A stretch of DNA of 64,000 nucleotides, from assembly GCA_031396205.1 (NCBI GenBank), contig JANNKH010000103.1:100981-164980 (forward strand), in the 5' to 3' direction. The notes beneath the pieces were generated by a model. It made no database searches and had not been told where the DNA came from. It saw nothing but the letters and a program-made list of their open reading frames with translations. The position numbers and the translations under genes are program-made. The stretch comes from CAISIP01 sp031396205. Lineage in GTDB: Bacteria > Pseudomonadota > Gammaproteobacteria > Burkholderiales > Burkholderiaceae_C. Positions 17,296 through 26,464 of this stretch are shown piece by piece. The stretch's first letter is position 1. Every line of letters begins with the position of its first letter.

Positions 17296-18693
17296 ATGAC
17301 AACAAGAATTTTCGTCCGCACGCACGTGGCGTCGTCGCAATGGGCTTCAACGACCGATCGCGGGTGGGGCCGCGCATCAGGTCGATTGCGGCGCGCTGTG
17401 TCCGTTGTCGCGCTGATGATGGCGGGCGCGTCGTGGGCGCAATCCGGGGTGGAGCCGAACATCGTCGAGATCCAGTGGGGCGATACCTTGTCGGGCATCG
17501 CTGCGCGCTATACCGGCGACCTGCGGACCTGGCGCAAACTGTACGATGCGCAAAAATCCGGTATCCCCGACCCAAACAAGGTCCAGACCGGATGGCGGCT
17601 GGAACTGGTCACCGAGGCCTCGGGTGGCCGCTATCTGCGATTGATGGGCCAAGGCGAAAAGGCCAGTGCCAGCACCCTGGCGATGCCGGCGGCCACGGCT
17701 CCGATTGCCTCCAAACCGGCGCCGGAACCGGCGCCCGCCAAGGCGGCTGTTGCCAAGGCTGAGCCTGTCGTCCCTGCGGCGGCACCCGCCGCGTCGCCTG
17801 AGAAGAAACCAGTCGCGGCGTCCACTGCATTGGCTGCCACGGCACCGCGGCCCCCCCCAGCGCCGGCAAACGCACCGGTTGCGACGCCCGTTGCCGCCGT
17901 AGCGGTGGCGCCCGCTACGGATGAGCCCCTGACCATTGGCGTATTGCCCAATATCGCGGCCATGGACCTGCTAGCGCAATACGACCACCTCAAGCGATAC
18001 CTGGAACGTATGGGTTCGAGCAAGGTGCGCATCGTCGTGCCGGCGGGCTTCAAGCCGTTTTTCGACAGTACGATGCGTGGCGACTACGACGTGGCAGTGG
18101 CCGCGCCGCATTTTGCACGGGTGGCCCAGCTCGAACGCGGCATGATCCCCATCGCCATGTATGAGCCGCGCATCAACGCGCTGCTGATCGCGCCATCCGA
18201 CGGCAGCGTCAACTCGGCGCGCGACCTCGCCGGCAAGTCGGTGGCGTTTGCCAACCCGACTTCATTGGTTGCGATGTACGGCGTGCAGTGGCTGTCGCAG
18301 CAAAAGCTCGAGGCGGGCAAGGATTACCAGGTCAAGCCGGGTCGCACCGACATGGGCGTAGGGCGTTTGATGCTCTCGGGCGAGTCCGCCGCCGCGATCA
18401 TGAGCAATGGCGAGATGCGGACTTTGCCGGCCGACGAATCGGCGCGCATGAAGGTGGTGGAGGTGTTCGCGCGCATTCCCAACTTCATCCTGCTGGCCCA
18501 CCCCCGTTTGTCCAAGGAGCGCATTGCGCAACTGCGCAACCAGTTCCAGGGTTTCCTGGCCTCACCGGAAGAAGGCGCAGCCTTTGGCAAGGCGACCGGA
18601 TTCACCGGCATCGTGGGTGTGGACGAATCGGTGCTCAAGGAACTGGACCCGTATGTTGCGCAGACCCGCAAGGCGATGGGGATGGGCAACTAA
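17296..18693 (+). CDS. exported LysM-PhnD-like fusion (phosphonate/phosphite-type substrate-binding protein)
   Basis: The ATG at 17296 has a strong ribosome-binding site (GGGAGG, 17281-17286) and a signal peptide (RRAVSVVALMMAGASWAQ). After it come a LysM domain (about residues 56-108: VEIQWGDTLSGIAARYTGD), a long Ala/Pro linker (about 120-210) and a PhnD-type periplasmic binding domain (TIGVLPNIAAMDLLAQYDHL, then FDSTMRGDYDVAVAAPHFARV). PhnD proteins bind phosphonate, phosphite or phosphate for ABC import. No permease or ATPase gene is nearby. LysM would hold the protein to peptidoglycan, so a sensing role with the next gene is plausible. The product has 465 residues. One base separates it from the following gene. 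Confidence 0.85.
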   Translation: MTTRIFVRTHVASSQWASTTDRGWGRASGRLRRAVSVVALMMAGASWAQSGVEPNIVEIQWGDTLSGIAARYTGDLRTWRKLYDAQKSGIPDPNKVQTGWRLELVTEASGGRYLRLMGQGEKASASTLAMPAATAPIASKPAPEPAPAKAAVAKAEPVVPAAAPAASPEKKPVAASTALAATAPRPPPAPANAPVATPVAAVAVAPATDEPLTIGVLPNIAAMDLLAQYDHLKRYLERMGSSKVRIVVPAGFKPFFDSTMRGDYDVAVAAPHFARVAQLERGMIPIAMYEPRINALLIAPSDGSVNSARDLAGKSVAFANPTSLVAMYGVQWLSQQKLEAGKDYQVKPGRTDMGVGRLMLSGESAAAIMSNGEMRTLPADESARMKVVEVFARIPNFILLAHPRLSKERIAQLRNQFQGFLASPEEGAAFGKATGFTGIVGVDESVLKELDPYVAQTRKAMGMGN

Positions 18694-18694
18694 C

Positions 18695-19783
18695 ATGAAT
18701 GCGATAGCGAGGGACCCGTCGGCTGCGGTTGCCGCCACGGCCCATTTCCCGAGCACTTCGCCGGGCGCTCTGGCACCTGCTGCGGCGTTGATCGCCCCGG
18801 CTCTGCTGGACGACGCGGCGCGCATGTTCGATCAGTTGGGGCTCAAGGCCTTCCGAGCTGCGGTGGTAGACCTGGACTCGCTGGGGTTCCACCGCGTTTG
18901 GAGCATGTCCGACAGCGGCGCGACTGGTGAGCATGCACCGCAGATGCCCCTGAATAGCCAGTTTCCGGGCGCGACCGCCACGTTGATGCAGTTGGCCGAT
19001 GCGCCGGCCAACACCACCGTGGTGCAGCGCCTGAGTCCGCGTCACTGGTCATTCGCCTGGCGCCTGGATGCCGAACGCGCTGTGGTGGCGGAGGCGCGCT
19101 ACCAGGACGCGCGCGCCATGATGTGTGACATCGATACCGCGCTGGTGCGCCTGGTCTGCGATACCGGTATTCACGCCGGACTCTCACCCCAGGACGACGC
19201 GGACGATGACGAGGAATCGCTGGTCTGGCCGCCGTCGCGGGAGCGCCGCCAGCGTCGCCGGGGTATGCGCCAGTCCCGACTGGGCGCGATGGTGTTTGCG
19301 GCGGTGAGTGCCCTGCTGGCGTTGTGGATCGCCTTTTTTGCCTTGCCCGATATGTCGGGCCAGTCGGCGCGCCAGCAGGTACTGGCCGAGAAGACGATGG
19401 CGCACATGTTGTCGGTCGCCATGGCCACCGGCGACTATGGTGAGGTACAGAGCGCGTTGTCCACTTTCGAGTCGATCGGCTATTTCAAGAGCGCGGCGGT
19501 CACCAATCCCAAGCAGCGCGTGGTGTCACTGGCCAACGCCGAACCGGGTTGGCGCATCGGCGATGCGACACCGGCCGCAGCCGCGATGCAGGCCCGTTCG
19601 CTGGAACTGGCCATGGGCAGTGAGCAATACGGCAAATTGTGGTTGATCAGTGCTAGTTCCGGTGGCGGCGGGCAGCGCCTGATCTGGACCCGCGTGGCGG
19701 CACTGGCCGCTTTCATGGCGGCTGCGTTGGCCGTTGTTCTGCTGCTGTGGCACCGCAGACGGTCCCGGCGCAGTGGCGACTGA
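18695..19783 (+). CDS. two-helix membrane protein with periplasmic loop, partner of the LysM/PhnD-like protein
   Basis: The 362-residue product starts one base after the upstream stop, so it is surely cotranscribed. It has an N-terminal soluble part of about 190 residues without a recognised domain, then an arginine-rich stop-transfer (RERRQRRRGMRQSR). Helix 1 is at about 197-218, followed by a periplasmic loop of about 110 residues, helix 2 at 332-352 and a basic tail (HRRRSRR). The topology resembles sensory receptors whose periplasmic loop reads a binding protein, but there is no HAMP, kinase or GGDEF output. I do not recognise the family. Function is inferred only from context. Confidence 0.72.
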   Translation: MNAIARDPSAAVAATAHFPSTSPGALAPAAALIAPALLDDAARMFDQLGLKAFRAAVVDLDSLGFHRVWSMSDSGATGEHAPQMPLNSQFPGATATLMQLADAPANTTVVQRLSPRHWSFAWRLDAERAVVAEARYQDARAMMCDIDTALVRLVCDTGIHAGLSPQDDADDDEESLVWPPSRERRQRRRGMRQSRLGAMVFAAVSALLALWIAFFALPDMSGQSARQQVLAEKTMAHMLSVAMATGDYGEVQSALSTFESIGYFKSAAVTNPKQRVVSLANAEPGWRIGDATPAAAAMQARSLELAMGSEQYGKLWLISASSGGGGQRLIWTRVAALAAFMAAALAVVLLLWHRRRSRRSGD

Positions 19784-19877
19784 GTCGCCGGTTCGGTCGG
19801 CGCACAGGCAATTCCTGCTCGGTGGGCCGAACAAGGACTGATTGTGGGGCCGACGACCCACCCAGAAAGCACCATCC

Positions 19878-20468
19878 ATGATCGCCGCAAAGTCACCAAT
19901 CCAGCGCGCGCCTTCCCGGGCCACCCTTCATCTGCGGCCGAAAGCGCTTGTCGCACCGGCATGCCGGCGCATGCTGGTGCTACTGACTGCGGCGCTGCTG
20001 GCCGCTTGCGCGCAGCAGCCCGTGCTGGAGGGCCGCAGCGCTACCAGCTTGCCTTTGCTGCAGGGCTGGTACGAAGGCCAGACCGTGTTTTATGTCACCA
20101 CCGACGTGTCCGATGCCGAAGTGGCGCGTGAAAAGAACGCCAATTTCGCGCCGCGACTGGCGCTGGCATTGCCGGCGGTCGGCGCCAGCCCGATCGCCGG
20201 CAGATCCTCCGTCGACAAGGTGTATGCGGTCACCAATTACAACCAGGCCAGCGTGTTCGCATCGGCACCGCGGCCGCTTGGACCCCTGAACAGGGAAGCG
20301 GCCTACAGTCCGCTGTGGCAGATGGTCACGGTGACCTGGGCCAGCGGCATCCCCGGGCGTACCTTGAAGTCTGAAGAAGAGGTGCTGGACGCGGAGCAAA
20401 AAGGCCAGGTCGCATTGCAGACCACCCGCGTGGTGCTGAACTGCCCGATCATCCGCCCGCCCGGCTGA
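19878..20468 (+). CDS. putative lipoprotein
   Basis: The product has a lipobox (TAALLAAC) directly before AQQPVLEG, so it is probably lipidated and held at the outer membrane. The mature part (about 150 residues) includes EGQTVFYVTTDVSDAEVAREKN and YSPLWQMVTVTW, and I cannot assign it with confidence. Starts at 19842, 19878 and 19971 are all possible. The last gives the most compact signal peptide but has no ribosome-binding site. It follows the membrane protein by about 95 bp on the same strand and may belong to the same operon. Confidence 0.65.
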   Translation: MIAAKSPIQRAPSRATLHLRPKALVAPACRRMLVLLTAALLAACAQQPVLEGRSATSLPLLQGWYEGQTVFYVTTDVSDAEVAREKNANFAPRLALALPAVGASPIAGRSSVDKVYAVTNYNQASVFASAPRPLGPLNREAAYSPLWQMVTVTWASGIPGRTLKSEEEVLDAEQKGQVALQTTRVVLNCPIIRPPG

Positions 20469-20494
20469 GCGTCTCGATTGCGGTGCCCGGATCG

Positions 20495-20923
20495 CTACAG
20501 CAGGACGAGATGCGCTTGCTGCGCGCCGGTCACGGCGCTCAACGGAATGCGCAGGTCGAAGGTCACCAGCCTGCCGCCGTGCCGCACCGCCAGCCCAAGT
20601 AGATACAGGTCGGTGATCTGGCGCGAACCATGGATGAGCGGGTGGCGAAACTGCGATGTGTCGAGCATGCTGATGTCATCTGGCCAGAACGCGTGATGCT
20701 GCCCGCTCGTGGAGTCGTGCAGCATGTTCACCAGCAGGGATAGCGGCTGCGCATGCGGGTAACCAGGCTGGCTCATGATGCGAAGGCAGCCGTTCTGCGT
20801 CAAAGGGCAAGATGCCCAGCCCAGTTCCATGTTGGTGAGCAACCATTGCACCGCCACGCCGTGGTGCACATGGTCCTGGTCATGCAAGGCGATCAGCACA
20901 TTGACGTCGAGCAGCGAACGCAT
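20495..20923 (-). CDS. vapC: PIN-domain toxin (VapC-like)
   Basis: This 142-residue PIN-domain protein has the first metal-binding motif in SLLDVNVLIALHDQDH and later acidic positions in ITDLYLLGLAVRHGGRLVTFD. PIN toxins of the VapC type cut RNA, often initiator tRNA. Its ATG at 20923 overlaps the TGA of the upstream antitoxin gene by one base, the coupling expected of a toxin-antitoxin pair. A TTG one codon earlier is an alternative start. The PIN residues look intact. Confidence 0.87.
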   Translation of the reverse strand: MRSLLDVNVLIALHDQDHVHHGVAVQWLLTNMELGWASCPLTQNGCLRIMSQPGYPHAQPLSLLVNMLHDSTSGQHHAFWPDDISMLDTSQFRHPLIHGSRQITDLYLLGLAVRHGGRLVTFDLRIPLSAVTGAQQAHLVLL

Positions 20924-21201
20924 CAAATTCCTTCGGCGTCGCGCAGGCGGTCAATCAGTTCATTGCTGATGATGTCCCCGCGCGATGCAACGGGCTTGAT
21001 GCCGTAACGCGCCAATTGCTCCTCAACCCGCGGCGCATTGCCAGCCGGCGTGCGCGGCGCCTGGGTGAGCCTGGCTTGCGGGTTCCTGAACGCCTGCCGC
21101 GCCAACTCGCTGATGATGTGACCGATCGATTTCTTTTCGCGCTGGGCAATTTCCCTGGCGGCGAAAAGCACGTCGTCGGCTATGTCAAGCGTGGTACGCA
21201 C
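20923..21201 (-). CDS. vapB: ribbon-helix-helix antitoxin (VapB-like)
   Basis: The start is a GTG at 21201 preceded by a clear AAGGAG. It gives a 92-residue protein that opens with VRTTLDIADDVLFAAREIAQREKKSIGHIISELARQA, a ribbon-helix-helix DNA-binding domain. The C-terminal half (RYGIKPVASRGDIISNELIDRLRD) would wrap the toxin. It is directly upstream of and coupled to the PIN toxin and would autorepress the pair. An upstream ATG extension to 21429 gives no meaningful protein sequence and was rejected. Confidence 0.88.
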   Translation of the reverse strand: MRTTLDIADDVLFAAREIAQREKKSIGHIISELARQAFRNPQARLTQAPRTPAGNAPRVEEQLARYGIKPVASRGDIISNELIDRLRDAEGI

Positions 21202-21368
21202 GGTCAACTCCTTGTCTGATGTTTGATGCTTGATGCTAGCACATCGCGCATCCATGATCCGCCGGCGATGGAGGATGGGTGCATTGCCGGCACAGGGGTC
21301 CATGGCTCGTGCCACTGCGCCAGCCCACCACCGGCGCGGCAGTATCTTGCCGGGTCGGCCAGCATGCG

Positions 21369-22982
21369 TCAGCCGTGGGCATCCTCCATCTGCCATATCG
21401 CCAGCAGTTTCGGTAACGCCACGTTCCAATCGAGCACGCCGGCGTTCTGCGCCCAGCCGGCATAGTCCCTGGTCAGCCGGTGCACCAGTGCAGCGTTCTT
21501 CGCGGCCAGGTCATGCAGCTCGGTGCGGTCTTGCTGCATGTCGTACAGTTCCCATGGCTGATTGAAGCGGCGCACCAGCTTGAGGGGGCCGTCGCGCACC
21601 GCGCAGTTGCCCTCGTGTTCCCAGTAGATCGGTTGCTGCCGGCTCCAGGGCCGGCCCTCGAGCAGTGGCAGCAGGCTTTCGCCGTCGGGTGACTGGATCG
21701 CCTGGCCGCCGAACTCGGCTGGATATTGCAGGCCCGCCGCCTCCAGGATGGTGGGCATGATGTCGACCACGTGGCAGGGCGCGTGGGCGACGCCGGGGCG
21801 CTGCAGGCGTGCCGGCCACTGCACGATCAGGGGCGTGGAGATGCCGCCCTCATGTACCCAGTGCTTGAACGAGCGGAACGGCGCGTTGGAGACATTGGCC
21901 CAGGGCAGGTCGTAGCTCTGGTAGCTCAGAGCGCCGCCGGGCCGCACGTCGGGGCGGTTGCCCATCTGGATGCGCCGCCCGTCGTTGTGGACGTCGGGCA
22001 TGAACTTGGCCCAGCCGTCCTCGGCCATGAATTCCGCGCAGCCGCCGTTGTCGGACAGGACCATGATCAACGTGTTGTCGCGCTGGCCGTTGTGCTCGAG
22101 GGTTTGCAGCACACGCCCGATCGACTGGTCCATGCGGTCCACCATGGCCGCATAGACCGCCATGCGGCCGGCTTCCCAGTCCTTGTGCGGCGTGTCGCGC
22201 CAGTCGGGCGCGTCGGGGTCGCGCGCCGAGATCTGCCAGGGCTGCTGCAGCACACCCCGTGTGAGCATCTCTTCGTGACGCGCAGTGCGGATATGGTCCC
22301 AGCCCGCGCGGTAGACACCGTCGTAACGGGCAATGTCCTCGTCGTGCGCATGCAGCGGCCAGTGCGGCGCCGCATGCGCCAGATACAGGAAGAACGGCTT
22401 CGTGCCCGCCGGATCCTCGTCGATCATCGCGATCGCCTTGTCGGTGATCGCGTCGGTGAAGTAGAAGTCGGTGGGGGAGACCTCGATGCGCCGGTCGTCC
22501 TCCATGATGCAATGCGGCGAGAAGAAATGGGTGACGCCGTCGATGATGCCGTAGAAGCGATCGAAGCCGCGTTGGCGCGGCGTCGGGCGGTCCACGTCGC
22601 CGATGCGCCAGCTGTCGACCAGCCGGGCCCAGAAGTCGCCCCCGACATGCCATTTGCCGGCCATCAGCGTGCGGTAGCCGCCGGCCTGCAGCAATTCGGC
22701 GATGGTCGCCGCGTCGTTGCGCAGATGGCCCTGATAGGCCGGCGTTCCCAGGTCGGCCCCCATATGACCGATGCCAGCCTTGTGCGGATACAGGCCGGTC
22801 AGCAGCGCGGCCCGGGTAGGACAGCAGCGCGCGCAGTTGTACATCGAGGACAGCAACATGCCGTGGCGCGCCATCGCGTCGATGTGGGGCGTGCGGATCT
22901 CCGACCCCATGACGCCAAGATCGGCGAACCCCATGTCATCGACCAGGAGCAGGATGATGTTGGGTCGCCCGCCCTGTTGCAT
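21369..22982 (-). CDS. arylsulfatase (type I, Cys-type)
   Basis: This 537-residue sulfatase has the formylglycine motif C53-C-P-T-R-A-A-L-L-T-G (C-x-P-x-R) and N-terminal metal-binding Asp15-Asp16 (LLLVDDMGFADLG). A second metal site is in VLSDNGGCAEF. Such enzymes hydrolyse sulfate esters after a formylglycine-generating enzyme modifies the cysteine, and none is in this window. There is no signal peptide, so it acts in the cytoplasm. It is the last gene of a run with the aldehyde dehydrogenase (12 bp gap) and the 3-hydroxyisobutyrate-dehydrogenase-like enzyme. The run suggests use of a sulfated organic compound. Confidence 0.92.
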   Translation of the reverse strand: MQQGGRPNIILLLVDDMGFADLGVMGSEIRTPHIDAMARHGMLLSSMYNCARCCPTRAALLTGLYPHKAGIGHMGADLGTPAYQGHLRNDAATIAELLQAGGYRTLMAGKWHVGGDFWARLVDSWRIGDVDRPTPRQRGFDRFYGIIDGVTHFFSPHCIMEDDRRIEVSPTDFYFTDAITDKAIAMIDEDPAGTKPFFLYLAHAAPHWPLHAHDEDIARYDGVYRAGWDHIRTARHEEMLTRGVLQQPWQISARDPDAPDWRDTPHKDWEAGRMAVYAAMVDRMDQSIGRVLQTLEHNGQRDNTLIMVLSDNGGCAEFMAEDGWAKFMPDVHNDGRRIQMGNRPDVRPGGALSYQSYDLPWANVSNAPFRSFKHWVHEGGISTPLIVQWPARLQRPGVAHAPCHVVDIMPTILEAAGLQYPAEFGGQAIQSPDGESLLPLLEGRPWSRQQPIYWEHEGNCAVRDGPLKLVRRFNQPWELYDMQQDRTELHDLAAKNAALVHRLTRDYAGWAQNAGVLDWNVALPKLLAIWQMEDAHG

Positions 22983-22994
22983 GGGGGCCCTGTC

Positions 22995-24500
22995 TCAGGT
23001 CAGCGCGAACCAGGCCGACTTGCCCTGCATGTATGAGCGCAGACTGTCGATGTGCTTGTCGCGCGAGTTGCCCGACTGCTTGTAGCCGCCAAACGGCTGC
23101 GTCATGTCGCCGTCGCCGAAGCAGTTGATCCAGACCACGCCGGCTTCGAGCGCGCCAACGCAGCGGTGCGCGCGGTTCAGGTCGGCGGTCCAGACCGAGG
23201 CCGCCAGGCCGTAGACCGAGTCGTTGGCCAGCGCCATAGCCTCGTCCTCGGTGTCAAAAACCATCATTGACGCGACGGGGCCAAAAACCTCCTCGCGATT
23301 GATGTCCATGTTGCCGGCCGTGCGGGTGAAAAGCGTTGGCGCGACAAAAGCGCCTTCGCCCGGCAGCGCGTCCGTCGCCCCGCCCATGGCCAGATGGGCG
23401 CCCTGTTCGCGCGCCCGCGTGACACGCGCCAGCACGGCGCGGCCATGCTGCGCGCTGACGACCGGCCCCATGCTGGTGGCCGGGTCCAGTGGATCGCCGG
23501 GCCGGTACAGCGCGGCCGTGCGCGCGACGAAGCGCGCGACGAACGCATCATGGATGCCGCGTTGCACCAGCAAGCGCGAACCGGCGTTGCAGACCTGGCC
23601 GGCGTTGTCATAGATGCCGCCGATGGCCCGCTCGACCGCCGCGTCCAGGTCATACAGGTCGTCGAAGAATATCTGCGGGCTCTTGCCACCGGTCTCCAGT
23701 GCCACGCGCTTCATGTTCGACTGTCCGGCATAACCCAGCAGCAACTTGCCAACGGCGGTCGAACCGGTGAAGGTGAGCTTGGCTACATCGGGATGCAGGG
23801 CCAGCGCCTTGCCAGCCTCCGGCCCCAGACCGTTGACGACATTGAACACGCTCGCCGGGCCGCCCGCTTCCATGAACAACTGCGCCAGCCGGATACACGA
23901 CAGCGGCGCCTGCTCGGACGGCTTGAGCACGACGCAGTTGCCCGCCGCCAGCGCCGGTGCGAGCTTCCAGACGGCCATCAGCATCGGGTAGTTCCAGGGC
24001 GAAATCGCACCGACCACACCCAGCGGTTCGTGCACGATCATGTGCAGCGAGCCGGGCGCGGTATGCGTTACCGCGCCCTCGATCTTGTCGATGCATTCGG
24101 CGAAATAGCGGATCGTGCGCAGCACCTCGGGCAGGTCGATTTTCAGCACGTCGCTGATCGGTTTGCCCATGTCCAGGGTTTCCAGCAAGGCCAATTCATC
24201 GGCGTGCCGTTCGATCTCTGCTGCAAACCGGAGCAAGATATCCATCCGTGCGCGTGGCGCCAGACCGCGCCAGCGCTTGTCCGCCCAGGCAGCCTGTGCG
24301 CTGGATACGGCCAGATCGATATCGGCGCCGTTGCCCTTGGCCACACGCGCCAGCACGGCGCCATTGGCCGGATTGACGCAATCGAACGTGGCGCCGGAGC
24401 GCGACGCCAGCAACTGGCCACCGATGAAGTGGCGGCCTTCGGGTGTCAGTGCCGCAGCCCGGCTCTGCCACTGGGCATGGGTCAAGAGTGTGTCTGCCAC
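22995..24500 (-). CDS. aldehyde dehydrogenase (NAD(P)+-dependent)
   Basis: This 501-residue ALDH has the standard landmarks: GAISPWNYPMLMAVWKLAPALAAGN, the catalytic Glu in ALETGGKSPQI, and the catalytic Cys in DNAGQVCNAGSR. A C-terminal EEVFGPVASMMVFD and GGYKQSGNSRDKHIDSL follow. The closest resemblance is to PuuC/gamma-glutamyl-aminobutyraldehyde or betaine-aldehyde-type enzymes. It sits between the dehydrogenase at 24505 (4 bp gap) and the sulfatase, so it probably oxidises an aldehyde made in the same catabolic route. Confidence 0.93.
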   Translation of the reverse strand: MADTLLTHAQWQSRAAALTPEGRHFIGGQLLASRSGATFDCVNPANGAVLARVAKGNGADIDLAVSSAQAAWADKRWRGLAPRARMDILLRFAAEIERHADELALLETLDMGKPISDVLKIDLPEVLRTIRYFAECIDKIEGAVTHTAPGSLHMIVHEPLGVVGAISPWNYPMLMAVWKLAPALAAGNCVVLKPSEQAPLSCIRLAQLFMEAGGPASVFNVVNGLGPEAGKALALHPDVAKLTFTGSTAVGKLLLGYAGQSNMKRVALETGGKSPQIFFDDLYDLDAAVERAIGGIYDNAGQVCNAGSRLLVQRGIHDAFVARFVARTAALYRPGDPLDPATSMGPVVSAQHGRAVLARVTRAREQGAHLAMGGATDALPGEGAFVAPTLFTRTAGNMDINREEVFGPVASMMVFDTEDEAMALANDSVYGLAASVWTADLNRAHRCVGALEAGVVWINCFGDGDMTQPFGGYKQSGNSRDKHIDSLRSYMQGKSAWFALT

Positions 24501-24504
24501 TGGC

Positions 24505-25440
24505 TTACTCGGCCACCAGTTCGCTCGGGTAGCCCGGCGCGCGCAATTCCAGCCCGCAGGCCTGCTCGATCATGCGCACCACCTCGGGCGACTGCGCCTC
24601 GGAGCCGAACAGGCCGCGTGCACGGCGGAAGATCTGTTGTGTGTGGCTGCCCAACTCCAGCGGCACCCCGAGCTTCTCGGCGATGGCGTTGACCAGGCCC
24701 AGGTCCTTGCAGGCCAGGTCCATCGTGAACTTGACGTTGTAGCTGCCCGAGAGCACCAGCTTGGATTCGGTCTCGTGCACGAAGCTGTTGCCCGAGCTGG
24801 CGCGAATCGCGCGCCAGGTCGCGTCCGGATCAACGCCGTACTTGGCCGGCAGCATCATCGCCTCGCCCGCCGCCACCAGGTGGATGAAGGCCAGCATATT
24901 GGTGACCACCTTGACCACCGAGGCATTGCCCAGCTTGCCCATATAGATGATCTCGCCGCCCATGGCCTGCAGGATCGGGGCAACCCGATCGAACACCGGC
25001 TGCTCGCCGCCGACGAGTACCGTGATCTGGCCCGAATGCGCCAGGTGCACGCCGCCGGTGACCGGACACTCCAGCACCGCAATGCCCTTGGCCCTGGCCA
25101 TTTCCTGCTGGCGCTGCAGGTCATTCAGATCGGTCGTGCTCATCTCGATCCAGATGCCACCGGAAGCCAGATGCTCGAACACGCCCCCCGCCCCCTCCAC
25201 CACCTTGCGCGACGCGGCCACCGATGGCAGCGCGGTGATCACCACGTTGGCACCGCGGCAGACACCGGCGATGTCGTCCGACCAGTGTGCGCCGGCCGCG
25301 ATCAGCCGCTCGGCATTGGCCTTGCTCAGGTCGGTCACAGTGACTGAAAAACCCTTGCTGACCAGGCTGTTGCACAGGGGTTCGCCCAGGTTGCCCAGGC
25401 CGATGAAGCCGATCGTGAAGTCTGATGCCGTGTTGCTCAT
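24505..25440 (-). CDS. NAD(P)-dependent beta-hydroxyacid dehydrogenase (3-hydroxyisobutyrate dehydrogenase family)
   Basis: This 311-residue protein has a Rossmann glycine motif (GFIGLGNLGEPL), the substrate loop in LECPVTGGVHLAHSG, and the catalytic lysine in MGKLGNASVVKVVTNML. Members oxidise 3-hydroxyisobutyrate, tartronate semialdehyde or related beta-hydroxyacids. It heads the run that continues with ALDH and sulfatase and is divergent from a GcvA-like LysR gene across a gap with an ATTAG-N5-CTAAT site. The start at 25440 matches the family N-terminus although no clear ribosome-binding site precedes it. Confidence 0.9.
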   Translation of the reverse strand: MSNTASDFTIGFIGLGNLGEPLCNSLVSKGFSVTVTDLSKANAERLIAAGAHWSDDIAGVCRGANVVITALPSVAASRKVVEGAGGVFEHLASGGIWIEMSTTDLNDLQRQQEMARAKGIAVLECPVTGGVHLAHSGQITVLVGGEQPVFDRVAPILQAMGGEIIYMGKLGNASVVKVVTNMLAFIHLVAAGEAMMLPAKYGVDPDATWRAIRASSGNSFVHETESKLVLSGSYNVKFTMDLACKDLGLVNAIAEKLGVPLELGSHTQQIFRRARGLFGSEAQSPEVVRMIEQACGLELRAPGYPSELVAE

Positions 25441-25529
25441 GGAGGTGTTTCGCCGCAAAAGGGTGGATGAAGAATCGCAGTGTGCCGCAAGCGGCGTGCC
25501 AGGACAAACGGACAATCACCCGGTGTAGG

Positions 25530-25555
25530 ATTAGCGAAACTAATACCTATCTAAT
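25530..25555. promoter_or_regulatory. ATTAG-N5-CTAAT plus CTAAT, putative LysR/GcvA-type operator
   Basis: ATTAG (25530-25534), CGAAA, CTAAT (25540-25544) and a further CTAAT (25551-25555) lie in the short gap between the dehydrogenase and the LysR gene, ending 9 bp before the LysR ATG. GcvA of E. coli recognises CTAAT, and the adjacent regulator is GcvA-like. This is a plausible autoregulatory and activating site. Confidence 0.55.
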
Positions 25556-25564
25556 GAGGCTGCC

Positions 25565-26464
25565 ATGGCACGACTTCCCCCGCTGAACTGGCTGCGGGCA
25601 TTCGAGGCTTCGGCCCGGGCGCTGAGCTTTACCGAGGCGGCGCAGGAACTGCACATGACGCAGTCGGCGGTGAGCCAGCAGATCAAGAGCCTGGAGAGCG
25701 CGCTCGGTCGCCAGCTGTTTCACCGGCGCGCGCGCGGGCTGGAGCTGACCGACATCGGGCGCGGATACCTGCCCACGGTGCAGGCCGCGTTCAACACACT
25801 GGAGGAGGGCACGGCGGTGCTGACCGGTCGCAACGAGCCCGATGTGCTGGAACTGCATTCGAACATCTCGTTTGCGATCTTCTGGCTGACGCCGCGTCTG
25901 CACCAGTTCCTGGCCGAGTTTCCGTGGGTCCAGCTGGACGTGGCAACCTCGGTCTGGCCGACCGAAAAGCCGCGCAACCTGGCGGCGGTGGAGATCGTTC
26001 TCGGACTGGGAAAGTGGGAGGGACGCGCCGGCCATCGCCTGACGCGCGACACGATCTTTCCGGTCTGCACCCCCGCGGTGGCCAAACGTATCCACGACGT
26101 GGACGACCTGCTGCGGGAACACCTGTTCGATCTGCCCGGCACACTGCAGACCTGGGACAACTGGCTGGCCGGTCACATCGGCCACCGCAAATACGCGCGG
26201 CCCCGCATCCACCGGGGCAGCACCTGGGTGCTGAGCATGAACTGGGCGCTGCAAGGCCTGGGCGTGTCGCTGGCGCACGACACCGTGGCCAATGACCTGA
26301 TCGCCGCCGGGCGCCTGGTCCGGCTGCTCGACTACGCCATTCCGATGAAGGAGGCCTACTACCTGATCTCGCCCGAGGGCAGCCTGATCAATCCGGCGGC
26401 CAAGGCGTTCAAGGGATGGTTGCTGGCGCAGATCAAGCACGGAGGGCGAGAGGCAAGTGCTTGA
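25565..26464 (+). CDS. GcvA-like LysR family regulator
   Basis: This 299-residue LysR protein has the GcvA-type N-terminus (RLPPLNWLRAFEASARALSFTEAAQELHMTQSAVSQQIKSLE) and an effector domain with a LDVATSVW segment and a GLGVSLAHDTVANDLIAAGRLVRL tail. Regulators of this type control catabolic neighbours. Here the dehydrogenase, ALDH and sulfatase run is transcribed divergently. The gene is complete and its start is set by the conserved PPLNWLRAFEA opening. Confidence 0.92.
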   Translation: MARLPPLNWLRAFEASARALSFTEAAQELHMTQSAVSQQIKSLESALGRQLFHRRARGLELTDIGRGYLPTVQAAFNTLEEGTAVLTGRNEPDVLELHSNISFAIFWLTPRLHQFLAEFPWVQLDVATSVWPTEKPRNLAAVEIVLGLGKWEGRAGHRLTRDTIFPVCTPAVAKRIHDVDDLLREHLFDLPGTLQTWDNWLAGHIGHRKYARPRIHRGSTWVLSMNWALQGLGVSLAHDTVANDLIAAGRLVRLLDYAIPMKEAYYLISPEGSLINPAAKAFKGWLLAQIKHGGREASA

